Assembly (NCBI GenBank): GCA_963695075.1
Contig: CAVOFR010000003.1
Coordinates: 372,001-436,000, forward strand
Source of the DNA: CAWCAL01 sp963695075
Lineage (GTDB): Bacteria; Actinomycetota; Acidimicrobiia; Acidimicrobiales; CAWCAL01
Length of the DNA: 64,000 bases
Direction of reading: 5' to 3'
Shown: positions 9,702-17,915 of the stretch, piece after piece
Layout of the letters: each line of letters opens with the position of its first letter
How positions within the stretch are numbered: position 1 is the first letter of the stretch
Position numbers and translations under genes: made by a program
The notes under the pieces: generated by a model
Told to the model about the DNA's origin: nothing
Databases searched by the model: none
What the model saw: the letters and a program-made list of their open reading frames with translations, nothing else

Positions 9702-10228
9702 TGCCTGCAGGGCCGAAATCTGGTCCGCCACCGTCGGTAGACGACGGTGGCGGCCGGTTCGTTCGGGACGGGGCCGACCCCACGGCCCCGAACGCGGGGC
9801 GTTTCGAGCCGCTTCCGACCGACCGGCTGGGCATGTGGGCCAACTTCTGCGTCTGGCCCGATCGGACCTTCTTCCCGAAGCACCTGGGATTCGAGGTCGA
9901 GGAGATCCGGACCGACTACGCCCGGATCCGCCTGCCATATCGCGTCGAGCACGACCAGCCCGCCGGCGTCGTCCACGGCGGCGCGATAGCGACGCTGATC
10001 GACACGGTGGTCGTGCCCGCGGTGGCCAGCCCTTATGACGAGATCCCCGTTATGCTCACGCTCTCGATGAATGTGAACTACACCGGCGCGCTCCGGCAGC
10101 AGGACGCGGTGGCCGAGGGTTGGACCACGCGCCGGGGTCGATCGATCGTCTTCTGCGAGGCCTCGGTCCGCGCCGCCGACGGCGACCTCGCGGCCACGGG
10201 CACCCTGGTCTACAAGGTTCGCGCCTGA
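9701..10228 (+). CDS. PaaI/hotdog-fold thioesterase
   Basis: A 175-residue hotdog-fold acyl-CoA thioesterase of the PaaI group, with the active-site helix VVHGGAIATLID (91-101) in which the HGG motif and Asp101 are conserved. The ATG overlaps the stop of the binding-protein gene by one base (TGATG). Residues 4 to about 19 (PKSGPPPSVDDGGGR) are encoded by a copy of the dispersed hairpin element found also at 23.75 and 55.1 kb, so this N-terminus is not family sequence. The fold itself begins near residue 45, and a start at Met45 (9833) is possible. The link to the importer may be positional only. Confidence 0.8.
   Translation: MPAGPKSGPPPSVDDGGGRFVRDGADPTAPNAGRFEPLPTDRLGMWANFCVWPDRTFFPKHLGFEVEEIRTDYARIRLPYRVEHDQPAGVVHGGAIATLIDTVVVPAVASPYDEIPVMLTLSMNVNYTGALRQQDAVAEGWTTRRGRSIVFCEASVRAADGDLAATGTLVYKVRA
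9713..9753. repeat. Dispersed hairpin element, copy 1 (inside the thioesterase frame)
   Basis: On the minus strand this reads a hairpin with perfect 11-bp arms (CCGCCACCGTC at 9725-9735 and its complement at 9743-9753) followed by GGACCAGATTTCGG (9713-9726). The same tail follows hairpins at 23778-23801 and 55149-55173. The core of the stem, CCGTC/GACGG, is also shared with the second copy. It lies within the first 20 codons of the thioesterase gene. Confidence 0.8.
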
Positions 10229-10395
10229 GGCCGTTGGCACGGTTTTCGGACTCAGGGTCGACGCTGCGGCGAGGCGAGCGCAGGCCCGGCGGCGGCATGA
10301 TATTCCGCGACGCGACCGAGCCGGCGTGGATCGTCTGTCAGCCAGCGCGGCCGGCGCGGAGAGCTACGATGCCGCAGGAGTAGAGGACGATCTGG

Positions 10396-12432
10396 ATGAA
10401 CACCGACTCGGACACCGGCCCGAGCTCTCCGCTCCGCCGCCTCTTCATCCTGCTCGGCCTCTCCGCGTTCGCGTTCACCCAGCCGCTGCTCGCCACGTTC
10501 GGCGAGAGCCCCGAGTCGCTGGTGATCCTCCAGGTCGACGCGATCGTGATGATCGCCGCGGTGCTGATGATCGCCGTCGTGCCGACGCTGATCGCCTGGG
10601 CCGCGGAACGGGTCGCGAACCTGATCGATCCCCGGCTCGGTGCCGCCGTCGAGATCCTGACCGTCGCGCTGTTCGCCGGACTCGCGCTGTCGCTGGTCGT
10701 CGAACGCCTCCTCGGTTTCGCGTGGCTCGGACTCGTCGCGTGTCTCGCCGCCGGTGGTGGGCTGGGCTACCTGGTGCGCCGCCACCGGAATCTCGGAGAC
10801 TGGCTCGGCTTCATGGCCTTCGGCCAACTGCTCTTCGCCGGGGTGTTCTTCTTCTCATCACCGGCCGGGTCCGTCATGGCGGGCGGGTCGGTTTCCTCGC
10901 CGGCCGGGCTCGAGTCCGGGCTCCCCGTTCCCGTGGTCCTGATCGTCTTCGACGAGTTTCCGACGACCACCCTCATGGACGGGTCCGGCGACATCGACGG
11001 GGAGACGTTTCCCGGTATTTCCGAGCTCGCCGCCCGTTCGACGTGGTATCGGAACGCGACGACGGTGGCCCCGAACACCACGCAGGCGGTTCCTGCGATC
11101 CTCACGGGTCAACTGCCACCGACGAACGACACGGCCCCGGTTGCCGGTGAATACCCGGAAAGCGTGTTCACGCTCCTCGCGGGAAGCCACGAGATGACGT
11201 CCTTCGAACAGATCACGCGGATCTGCCCGAGCTCGGCCTGTACGACGAGTACGACCGCGTCGCGATGGGACGCGTTCACCGCCCTCGTCGACCTGCTCCC
11301 CTCGACCTACCGGAGCATCGTCACCGATCAGGGCGGGGAGACCCTCGTGGTGGATGCCCCCTTCGACACAGAGGCTCCGGCTCGGGTGGACGACTTCATC
11401 GAACAGCTCGATGCCGGTCCCGCCACGCTCAACGTGCTCCACACGCTCTTCCCCCATGCCCCGTTCCTCTATTCCGGTGACGGGACTCGCTATGACGGGC
11501 CGCTCGTGAATCGGGCCGCCTTCGACGGCGTCTGGCTCGACGACACCTCGGCGGTCCTGGCCCGCCAGCGCTTCCAGGAGCAGGCCCGCGTCGCCGACGA
11601 TGAGGTCGGACGCTTGATCGACCGGTTGGTCGAGGCGGACCAGTTCGATGATGCCCTCGTCATCGTCACCGCGGACCACGGAATCTCGTTTCGCGGTGGC
11701 GAGCCCAACCGTGGCGTCGCGCCGGACAACCAGGACGACATCGCATGGGTTCCGCTCTTCGTCAAGTACCCCGGCCAGACGGCGGGCGCTGTCGAGGATG
11801 CCCCCACACGCACGACCGACATCGTCCCCACGATCGCCGACGTCCTCGAGATCACCCCGCCGTGGGCACTGGACGGGACATCGCTCCTCGATGCGCCCCG
11901 CCCCTCGGACACCCCGGTCGTGATCGCCGACTGGTTCCGTTCGGTTCTCAAACCAGACGACGGTCACTTCCTGACGCTCGACGGTGAGGCCGGGTTCGGC
12001 GAGGTGGTGGACGCCCGACCGATCAATCCGGAGATCGAGGGCCCGTCGGGAGCGTTCTTTCCCGTTCCGGGGGGCGAGACGATGCTCGGCGCCGACTTCG
12101 ATGCGCTGTCGATCGGACCGCCGATCCCCGAAACCGGGATCATCGAGGAGCGATATGCCGATCTCACATGGGACGGCACCGAACCGGCCCCCTTCTACGT
12201 CAGCGGGAACATCCCCCGGCCTCCGAACGAACCGGTCGCGATCGCGGTGAACGGGCGGATCGTGGCAGTCGTCCCGACGTCGATCTACAACGGGTTCGAG
12301 GAGACGTCGTGGTGGAGCCTGCTCCCGGCCGACGCCATCACCCAGGGCGCCAACGACCTCGAGTTGTTCCTCGTCGAAGGCGACCCCGCCGCGGACCCGA
12401 TCCTACGCCCGGTATCACTCCGCCCGGGCTGA
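10396..12432 (+). CDS. Membrane-anchored sulfatase-fold (alkaline phosphatase superfamily) protein
   Basis: A 678-residue protein with four or five N-terminal membrane segments (about 15-35, 45-70, 87-105, 107-126, 137-155) and a large extracytoplasmic domain from about 178. That domain has the alkaline-phosphatase/sulfatase metal sites: Asp186-Glu187 in VLIVFDEFP, a candidate nucleophile Thr228 in NTTQAVPAILTG, His354 in LFPHAPF and Asp427-His428 in IVTADHG. A Thr nucleophile argues against formylglycine sulfatase chemistry and for a phosphotransferase or phosphodiesterase such as the LtaS-like enzymes. A beta-rich tail follows from about 600. A TACGAT -10-like box lies at 10365-10370. The 3' end overlaps the convergent kinase gene by 18 bp. 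Substrate unknown. Confidence 0.85.
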   Translation: MNTDSDTGPSSPLRRLFILLGLSAFAFTQPLLATFGESPESLVILQVDAIVMIAAVLMIAVVPTLIAWAAERVANLIDPRLGAAVEILTVALFAGLALSLVVERLLGFAWLGLVACLAAGGGLGYLVRRHRNLGDWLGFMAFGQLLFAGVFFFSSPAGSVMAGGSVSSPAGLESGLPVPVVLIVFDEFPTTTLMDGSGDIDGETFPGISELAARSTWYRNATTVAPNTTQAVPAILTGQLPPTNDTAPVAGEYPESVFTLLAGSHEMTSFEQITRICPSSACTTSTTASRWDAFTALVDLLPSTYRSIVTDQGGETLVVDAPFDTEAPARVDDFIEQLDAGPATLNVLHTLFPHAPFLYSGDGTRYDGPLVNRAAFDGVWLDDTSAVLARQRFQEQARVADDEVGRLIDRLVEADQFDDALVIVTADHGISFRGGEPNRGVAPDNQDDIAWVPLFVKYPGQTAGAVEDAPTRTTDIVPTIADVLEITPPWALDGTSLLDAPRPSDTPVVIADWFRSVLKPDDGHFLTLDGEAGFGEVVDARPINPEIEGPSGAFFPVPGGETMLGADFDALSIGPPIPETGIIEERYADLTWDGTEPAPFYVSGNIPRPPNEPVAIAVNGRIVAVVPTSIYNGFEETSWWSLLPADAITQGANDLELFLVEGDPAADPILRPVSLRPG

Positions 12433-13899
12433 GGGACCGAGCGGAAGCACGACCTCGAGCCTGGCGCCGCCCAGCGGGCTCTCGGCGACCGCAATGGTCC
12501 CGCCGTGCGCCGACACGATCCCGGCCACAACCGCCAAGCCGAGCCCCGCGCCTCCCCGATCCCGACTTCTGGCCTCGTCCAGGCGCACGAATCGCTCGAA
12601 GACGAGCGCCCGATCGGCAACGGCGATCCCGGGCCCGTCGTCATCGACGGTCAGGACGGCGTCTCCGTCACCGCTCGTCAGCCGGACCACGACCTGACCG
12701 TCCGCGTGGCGGATCGCGTTGTCGAGCAGGTGACGAACCATCCGGTCGAGCTCATCCGACCGACCCTCCACACGCGCCGCGGTGACACCGACGCCGTCGA
12801 CCGGAACCCGGCGTACCCGCCCGATCTGGGCCAGAACGATGTCTTCCAGATCGACCTCGGTACCGCCGACGACGGCCTGGCCCTCGTCGGCTCGGGCCAA
12901 GGTCAAGAGGTCGGCGACGAGATCCTCGAGCCGATGGGTCTCGGTCAGGACGTCATCCACGACTTCGGGCCAGTCCGCCTGCTCCGGTCGGCGCGCCGCG
13001 ACCTCGGCGACGGACCGAATGGTCGCCACCGGGCTCCGGAGCTCGTGCGACGCATCGGCGACGAACCGACGACGGCGCTGATCGGACGACTCCAGCCGAT
13101 CGAGCATGTCGTTCATGGTGTGCGCCAGTTCGGCGATCTCGTCGGTCGACTCGGGAGCGGTCACCCGCTCGTGCAGGGTACCGCCGCTGATCTCGGCGAC
13201 CCGGCGGGTCATGGCGGAGACCGGTCGAAGTGCCCGCCCGGTCAGCACCCAGGCGAGCAACCCGGTCAACGCGGTCAGGATCGCGGCTCCGAACCAGAGC
13301 GGGCCCCGCATGGCGGCGATGCTCGCCTCGACTTCGTCGAGGTCCTGCGCCCCGACCACGACGGCGCTTTCGCTGAAGGGGACCTCGACGACGCCGAGGT
13401 CCTCGAACAGGAAGGGATCCTCCCCGGTGAGGAAGGCCGCGACGTCGAACAGCTCGAGGGTCGGGAGGATCCGCAATTCCGACGCGATACCGACGTCATC
13501 GGGTTCGACGGGGAAGGCTCTACCCGAGTCGAGGTCGACCTCGACGAGGGATCCATCCGTTCCAGCCAGAATCACGACGCTGTCGTCCAGGCCGAAGAGC
13601 TCGGCGACCTCGCCGTAGTGCCCGGATTCCTGCAACTCCGACAACATGGCCACGGCGGCGGACATCTCGGCGTCGGGATCGACGGAGTCGAAGGTAGCGG
13701 GGTCGATCGGGACCGGGGTGATCCCCTCGTTCAACGCCACGAGCCCGTCCAGCGCACGTTCCTCGACCTGGCGCGCCGAGGCCGTCGCCGATGCCTCGAC
13801 CCGATCCAGAGTGAACCACACACCGACCGAGAGGAAGACGGCCGTGGCGATCGAGACGGCCAGGCTCAGCCGAAGACGGACCGAGCCACCGACGCTCAT
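12415..13899 (-). CDS. Sensor histidine kinase (HAMP-HisKA-HATPase)
   Basis: Membrane sensor of 494 residues. First membrane segment about 9-30, extracytoplasmic sensor about 31-198 rich in acidic residues, second membrane segment about 201-220, HAMP about 221-273, HisKA with the phospho-acceptor His285 in DASHELRSP, then the HATPase domain with N-box HLLDNAIRHADG, G1 DDGPGIAV and G2 GGAGLGLAVV. It lies 24 bp after the response regulator, in the same direction, so the two form one system. The signal is unknown; the acidic sensor domain and the acidic secreted protein encoded divergently may be related in function. Confidence 0.95.
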   Translation of the reverse strand: MSVGGSVRLRLSLAVSIATAVFLSVGVWFTLDRVEASATASARQVEERALDGLVALNEGITPVPIDPATFDSVDPDAEMSAAVAMLSELQESGHYGEVAELFGLDDSVVILAGTDGSLVEVDLDSGRAFPVEPDDVGIASELRILPTLELFDVAAFLTGEDPFLFEDLGVVEVPFSESAVVVGAQDLDEVEASIAAMRGPLWFGAAILTALTGLLAWVLTGRALRPVSAMTRRVAEISGGTLHERVTAPESTDEIAELAHTMNDMLDRLESSDQRRRRFVADASHELRSPVATIRSVAEVAARRPEQADWPEVVDDVLTETHRLEDLVADLLTLARADEGQAVVGGTEVDLEDIVLAQIGRVRRVPVDGVGVTAARVEGRSDELDRMVRHLLDNAIRHADGQVVVRLTSGDGDAVLTVDDDGPGIAVADRALVFERFVRLDEARSRDRGGAGLGLAVVAGIVSAHGGTIAVAESPLGGARLEVVLPLGPSARAE

Positions 13900-13923
13900 G
13901 GCGCCGCCGGATGTCGATTGTGG

Positions 13924-14604
13924 TCAGCCGACACGGTCGTCGTCCAGCCGATAGCCGGCGCCCCTGACGGTCTGGAGGGACCGCCGCCGGAACGGCCGAT
14001 CGATCTTTCGCCTGAGATACCCCACGTACACCTCGACCACGTTCGGATCACCGGCGAAATCGATGCCCCAGACCTCGTCGAGCAGGTCCTGCTTGGAAAC
14101 GACGCGTCCCGGCCTGCGCACCAGGGCGACCAGCAGGTCGAACTCGCGTCGTGTGAGCTCGATCACGTCATCGCCGCGGCGACAGGTGTGGGCGGCGAGG
14201 TCCAGTCGGAGATCTCCGATCGCGAGCTCGGCGCACGGAGACTGCTCACCTCGGCGAAGCAACGCCCGGAGACGCGCCACCAGGACCACGAAGCTGAACG
14301 GCTTGGTGATCCAGTCATCGGCACCGGTGTCCAGACCCTCGGCCTCGTCGTATTCGCCGTCCTTGGCGGTGAGCATGAGGATCGGCGTTCGGTTCCCGTC
14401 ATCACGGAGGTGTCGGCAGATCTGGTAGCCGTTCATGCCGGGGAGCATGACGTCGAGGACGATGGCCGCGTAGGTGCCTTCGCGGCCACGCCACAGGCCG
14501 TCGATGCCATCGTGGGCGATGTCGACCGAGAAACCCTCGGCCTCGAGTCCGCGTTCGATCGATGCCGCCAGCCGCTCTTCGTCTTCGACCAGCAGGATGC
14601 GCAC
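13924..14604 (-). CDS. OmpR/PhoB-family response regulator
   Basis: A 226-residue DNA-binding response regulator. The receiver domain has the acidic pocket Glu7-Asp8 (VEDE), phospho-acceptor Asp51 (VLDVMLPGMNG), Thr79 and Lys101 (WITKPFSF). The C-terminal winged helix (about 128-222) contains LTRREFDLLVALVRRPGRVV and the recognition region VVEVYVGYLRRKI. It is the partner of the 12415 kinase. It is divergent from the secreted protein gene at 14720; the intergenic space carries tandem 7-bp repeats with the 11-bp spacing that OmpR-type dimers prefer, so autoregulation and control of that gene are likely. Confidence 0.95.
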   Translation of the reverse strand: MRILLVEDEERLAASIERGLEAEGFSVDIAHDGIDGLWRGREGTYAAIVLDVMLPGMNGYQICRHLRDDGNRTPILMLTAKDGEYDEAEGLDTGADDWITKPFSFVVLVARLRALLRRGEQSPCAELAIGDLRLDLAAHTCRRGDDVIELTRREFDLLVALVRRPGRVVSKQDLLDEVWGIDFAGDPNVVEVYVGYLRRKIDRPFRRRSLQTVRGAGYRLDDDRVG

Positions 14605-14626
14605 AGCACCATTGTGGACACGGATG

Positions 14627-14672
14627 CTGAGAGTTCGCTGAGAGACCCCCGCGGGCCACAGGTGAATCTCAG
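14627..14672. promoter_or_regulatory. Candidate OmpR-type operator between the regulator and the secreted protein gene
   Basis: CTGAGAG occurs at 14627-14633 and again at 14638-14644, a direct repeat with 11-bp period. The inverted form TCTCAG lies at 14667-14672. Tandem half-sites about one helical turn apart are the usual binding site of OmpR/PhoB-family dimers, and this site is in the 115-bp divergent region of the response regulator. Binding itself is inferred. Confidence 0.5.
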
Positions 14673-14719
14673 CTCACCGGCTCATGGTGGACCCACATTC
14701 GACCCCACAGGAGGTCCCC

Positions 14720-15454
14720 GTGGAACACCAACAACCCCTCTCACCCGATACCGAGCTCTCCGCCGCGACGACCGGCGACAGGCGCCGATGGCCCCGTCGG
14801 ATCGGTGTGATCGCGGGCATCGCTGCCCTCGCCGCCGGTGCGATCGGCTTCAGTACCGCTGGAGCACAGACCGGCGACACCGACGACGCGAACGATGCCG
14901 AGACCGACGTCGTCCACGGCGGGGTGATCACGCGTCCGATCGATATGGGTGAGCCCAGCGCCTTCGACGAGTGTCTCGGTGATGCGCTCCCCATCGAGGA
15001 GGTCGTATTCCAGGACGTCGCCCTCGAGGACGACGCCTTCGAGACGCCACCCGATGGCGCCGAGCTCGATGGCATGGTCGAGATCTCCCCGGAGGAGATC
15101 AAGTCGTTCGATGCCGACTTCGATGCGGCCATCGAGGACTGTGAGGACTTGCTCACCGACGAGGAGCGGGCCGACATGGAGGCGTGGGAACCGTTCGAGG
15201 CCTGCCTCGACGAACAGGCGGGTGAGTGGGGACCGTTCGTGGCCGTCGAGGCCGAAGACGGACAGACCTTCGGTTCGTTCGACGACGGCACCGGCACGAT
15301 CACGGTCACCGCGGCCGAGGACGGAGCCATCACCGTCGAGGCCGATGGCTCCGGCACCGTGACCGATTCCGGCGACCTCGAGGCCGACGGCGAGTGGTTC
15401 GCCGCCGGCGAAGCCGAGTGCGAACACCTCATCCCCGAGGAGCTCGGCGCCTAG
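14720..15454 (+). CDS. Secreted acidic protein, unknown function
   Basis: A 244-residue protein of unknown family. The GTG at 14720 has a perfect SD, AGGAGG, five bases upstream; a longer frame from 14684 lacks one. The N-terminus has a basic stretch (DRRRWPRR) and a membrane/signal segment (IGVIAGIAALAAGAIGFSTAGA) followed by a very acidic exported part. Four Cys (in ECLGD, EDCED, EACLDE and AECEH) could make two disulfides. The tail has a repetitive beta-type pattern (TITVTAAEDGAITVEADG). It is divergent from the response regulator and probably a target of that system. Acidic clusters suggest cation binding or sensing, but no motif proves it. Confidence 0.75.
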   Translation: MEHQQPLSPDTELSAATTGDRRRWPRRIGVIAGIAALAAGAIGFSTAGAQTGDTDDANDAETDVVHGGVITRPIDMGEPSAFDECLGDALPIEEVVFQDVALEDDAFETPPDGAELDGMVEISPEEIKSFDADFDAAIEDCEDLLTDEERADMEAWEPFEACLDEQAGEWGPFVAVEAEDGQTFGSFDDGTGTITVTAAEDGAITVEADGSGTVTDSGDLEADGEWFAAGEAECEHLIPEELGA

Positions 15455-15477
15455 GACTTGTACGGGTAAGGGGCCAT

Positions 15478-15540
15478 CCACCGGTCGTTGAGGTGCCTCG
15501 CGTTTGATTGCGAGCGCACTCACCAACCAACGACCGGTGG
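15478..15540. repeat. 13-bp perfect inverted repeat upstream of a transposase remnant
   Basis: CCACCGGTCGTTG (15478-15490) and its exact complement (15528-15540) enclose 37 bp that contain a smaller stem (CTCGC/GCGAG). It stands 14 bp before the first codon of the decayed IS5-like transposase. It may be a regulatory hairpin of the insertion sequence or a terminator for the secreted-protein gene. No matching end is seen on the right side of the remnant. Confidence 0.6.
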
Positions 15541-15553
15541 AGGCACTCTGATC

Positions 15554-16389
15554 ATGACACGCGCGCTCGATCCCGAGGTGGTAGACGCGATCTGGGCTGC
15601 GATCGAACCGATCCTGCCCCGCCCCGATGGCTGTCACCCCCTGGGCTGCCACAACCCGAGGGTCCCCGACAAGGTGTGCTTCCGCGGATCCGATCCGTCT
15701 CGTGACTGGCTCGTCGTGGGTCGATCGAAGCGATCATGAACTTCGAAGTCTCCGACACCACCCTGCGGGCCCGCCGCGACGAGTGGATCAACGCCGGCGT
15801 GTTCGACCAACTCGCCCAAGAAGCAATCGCTGGCTATGACCGCGTGATCGAACTCGACCTCGACGTCGTGGCCATCGACGGGGCACTCCACAAAGCCCCA
15901 ATGGCGGCGAAGGAACCGGAAATCGCCCAGTGGACCGGGCCAAGCTCGGCTGGAAGTGGTCCGTAGCCGCCGACCGTGCCGGCATCCCAGTGGGCTGGGT
16001 GATCGACGGCGCCAACCGCAACGACGTCAAGTTGCTGGACCCCACGCTCGACGCCATCGAAGCCAACGGGCTGCTCGCCGATGTCGGCACCGTCACCCTC
16101 GACCGCAGCTACGACTACCTCGCCGTCAGAGCACAACTCCACGGGCGCGGACTCCACGAACTCGATATCCAGAAACGAGGCACCAAACCACCAGCGGTGA
16201 ACCTCACCGGCTGACGCTCGGGTTGCGATGGATCATCGAAGCCACCAATACCTGGTGGTCGAACTACGGCCAGCTCCGCCGCAACACCGACCGCCGAAAC
16301 CGCCACCGACACGCCGCCTCCAACTCGCCACCGCCGTCCTCATCCTCGGCAGGGGTTGGTGGTCGTTGGCGTTCGGGGTTGGGTGGTGA
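15554..16389 (+). pseudogene. IS5-family (DDE) transposase remnant with multiple frameshifts
   Basis: Pieces of one transposase appear in successive frames: MTRALDPEVVDAIWAAIEPI with the helical start typical of IS5 transposases; FEVSDTTLRARRDEWINAG; LDLDVVAIDGALHKAP with the first catalytic Asp; AGIPVGWVIDGANRNDVKLL; VTLDRSYDY with the second Asp; and LRWIIEATNTWWSNYGQLRR with the C-terminal RxxxExxN-type Glu. At least four frame changes (near 15690, 15735, 15920 and 16200) break it, and about 20 residues between FRG and the next piece are poorly preserved. It cannot make an active enzyme. Terminal inverted repeats could not be defined; the sequence GGACTTGTACGGG at 15454-15466 could be the left end but has no partner on the right. 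Confidence 0.8.
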
Positions 16390-16420
16390 TGGGTCGGGAG
16401 TGACTGTCATACCCCCTGCG

Positions 16421-16426
16421 TAGTGT
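16421..16426 (+). promoter_or_regulatory. Probable -10 box for a leaderless 13E12 mRNA
   Basis: TAGTGT ends 6 bases before the ATG at 16433, the distance at which transcription would begin at the A of the start codon. There is no SD in front of the ATG. The -35 box is not clear. Confidence 0.45.
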
Positions 16427-16432
16427 TGGAGC

Positions 16433-17782
16433 ATGGAGTCGGGCCGAAAGAGGAGAGAAGCAACCGAAGCCGTCGACCGGCTCGGTGATCTGACCGTGCG
16501 GCTCGACGGGGTGCTGTCGGAGTTGGCCGGGTTGGATCTGGAAGCTGCGACCGACCCGGAGTTGCTCGACGCGGTACCGGCGTTGGTGGCTGCATCCCGC
16601 CGGTTGGGTTCGGTCGAGGCCAGGGTGTTGGATCGGGTCGATCGCACCGGCGCGTACAGGCCTGATGGGCACATGTCGGCCAAGGTCATGATCCGCCACC
16701 TGGGCCGTCTCTCGGGTGCCGAAGCGAACCGGCGCCACAAGCGGGTTCGGATGCTACGCGACCTGCCCGCGGTCTCGGCCGCGTTTTCGGCTGGCGAGGT
16801 CGGGACCTGTCAGATCGACGCCCTGGCCCGCACCCACGCCAACCCCAGAGTCGCCGAGTACATGCCCGCGGCCGAAGAACTGCTGCTCGAAGACGCTCGG
16901 ACCCATTCATTCAGAGAGTTCACCGGGTTGCTGGGGTCCTGGGAGCGTCATGTCGACGCCGACGGCGCCACCCAGAAAGCAGCCAAAGCCCACGATGGGC
17001 GCGACGTCCGCATCACCCGGGACTTCGATGGCGGTTGGCACCTGGAGGGCCGGTTCGGGCCGACCCAGGGGTCGATCATCAAACACATCCTGGGCGGCTT
17101 CACCCGGGCCGAAACCACCGTCGATTGGGACAAAGCCAGGGCCGAACACGGCGACCGGGCCACCGAAGGCAACCTGGCCCGCACACAGGCCCAACGCAGG
17201 GCTGACGGGTTCTGGGAGCTCTGCCGCCGCGCCGTGACCCAACCCGCCGACGGGACCACCCCTGAGCCGTTGGTCAACATCGTCATCGACCACCAGACCG
17301 CCCTCGAACAAGCCGCTGGTATCCACCCCGACCCGACGACCGACCCGGCCGGATACCGCACCCGACGGTGCTCCACGCTGGCCGGCGACCCCATCGAACC
17401 ATCCGACGCCTTCGCAGCGATCCTGACCGGACAACTCCGAAGGGTCGTGTTCGACACCCGCAGCGTCGTCACCGACCTCGGACGCAAATCACGGTTCTTC
17501 ACCGGATCAGCCCGACAAGCCGCAAGATTGGCCCGAGCGATCTGTGCCTGGACCGGCTGCGAGATCCCCTCCGAACACTGCGAAATCGACCACGCCACCG
17601 AATGGCAAGCAAACGGCGAATCCAACCAGGCCAACGGGCCCCCACTCTGCAAATACCACAACCTCTTCAAACACAACCACCACTTCACCATCACCCTCCA
17701 AGACGACGGCACCGCAGCGGATTATCGACGCGGCCAGGCACGCTGGCACATCCACCGCCCCGACGGCACCGAACTCCTCTAG
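16433..17782 (+). CDS. DUF222/HNH nuclease-domain protein (13E12 repeat family)
   Basis: A 449-residue protein of the actinobacterial 13E12 repeat family. The N-terminal two thirds (about 1-330) is the DUF222 domain, with SAKVMIRHLGRLSGAEANRR and the VGTCQIDALARTHANPRV block. The C-terminal HNH motif is complete: CAWTGCEIPSEHCEIDH, then GPPLCKYHNLFKH, giving the zinc cysteines and the catalytic-type His. The family occurs in multiple copies in actinobacterial genomes, often beside transposons, as here (44 bp after the IS5 remnant). Its biological role is not established. The lack of an SD and the TAGTGT box suggest a leaderless message. Confidence 0.9.
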   Translation: MESGRKRREATEAVDRLGDLTVRLDGVLSELAGLDLEAATDPELLDAVPALVAASRRLGSVEARVLDRVDRTGAYRPDGHMSAKVMIRHLGRLSGAEANRRHKRVRMLRDLPAVSAAFSAGEVGTCQIDALARTHANPRVAEYMPAAEELLLEDARTHSFREFTGLLGSWERHVDADGATQKAAKAHDGRDVRITRDFDGGWHLEGRFGPTQGSIIKHILGGFTRAETTVDWDKARAEHGDRATEGNLARTQAQRRADGFWELCRRAVTQPADGTTPEPLVNIVIDHQTALEQAAGIHPDPTTDPAGYRTRRCSTLAGDPIEPSDAFAAILTGQLRRVVFDTRSVVTDLGRKSRFFTGSARQAARLARAICAWTGCEIPSEHCEIDHATEWQANGESNQANGPPLCKYHNLFKHNHHFTITLQDDGTAADYRRGQARWHIHRPDGTELL

Positions 17783-17814
17783 CAGGGTGCTGAGCAATCG
17801 ACTGGCTGGTCGGG

Positions 17815-17844
17815 CGGGGTGACGGCATCGAGCCGTCCGCCCCG
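17815..17844 (+). terminator. Hairpin after the 13E12 gene
   Basis: GACGGC (17821-17826) pairs with GCCGTC (17832-17837) over a 5-base loop, and an outer CGGGG/CCCCG stem extends it with small bulges. It begins 33 bp after the 13E12 stop and precedes the molybdoenzyme gene by 72 bp. No U-run follows, which is common in high-GC genomes. Confidence 0.45.
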
Positions 17845-17915
17845 TCCGCCTGGATGTTGACACCGGCCATCTCCTGGGGGAGGCTCGCCCCGCCCCGACC
17901 TTGGAGGTGACGGCG

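Noticed and set aside
8040..9938. A 632-codon minus-strand frame antisense to the solute-binding protein
   Set aside because: The plus strand has a proper lipoprotein and importer context; the antisense product resembles no family.
12505..14952. An 815-codon plus-strand frame across the two-component system
   Set aside because: The opposite strand encodes a kinase and regulator with complete catalytic motifs; the long frame is their shadow and has low-complexity Asp/Gly/His composition.
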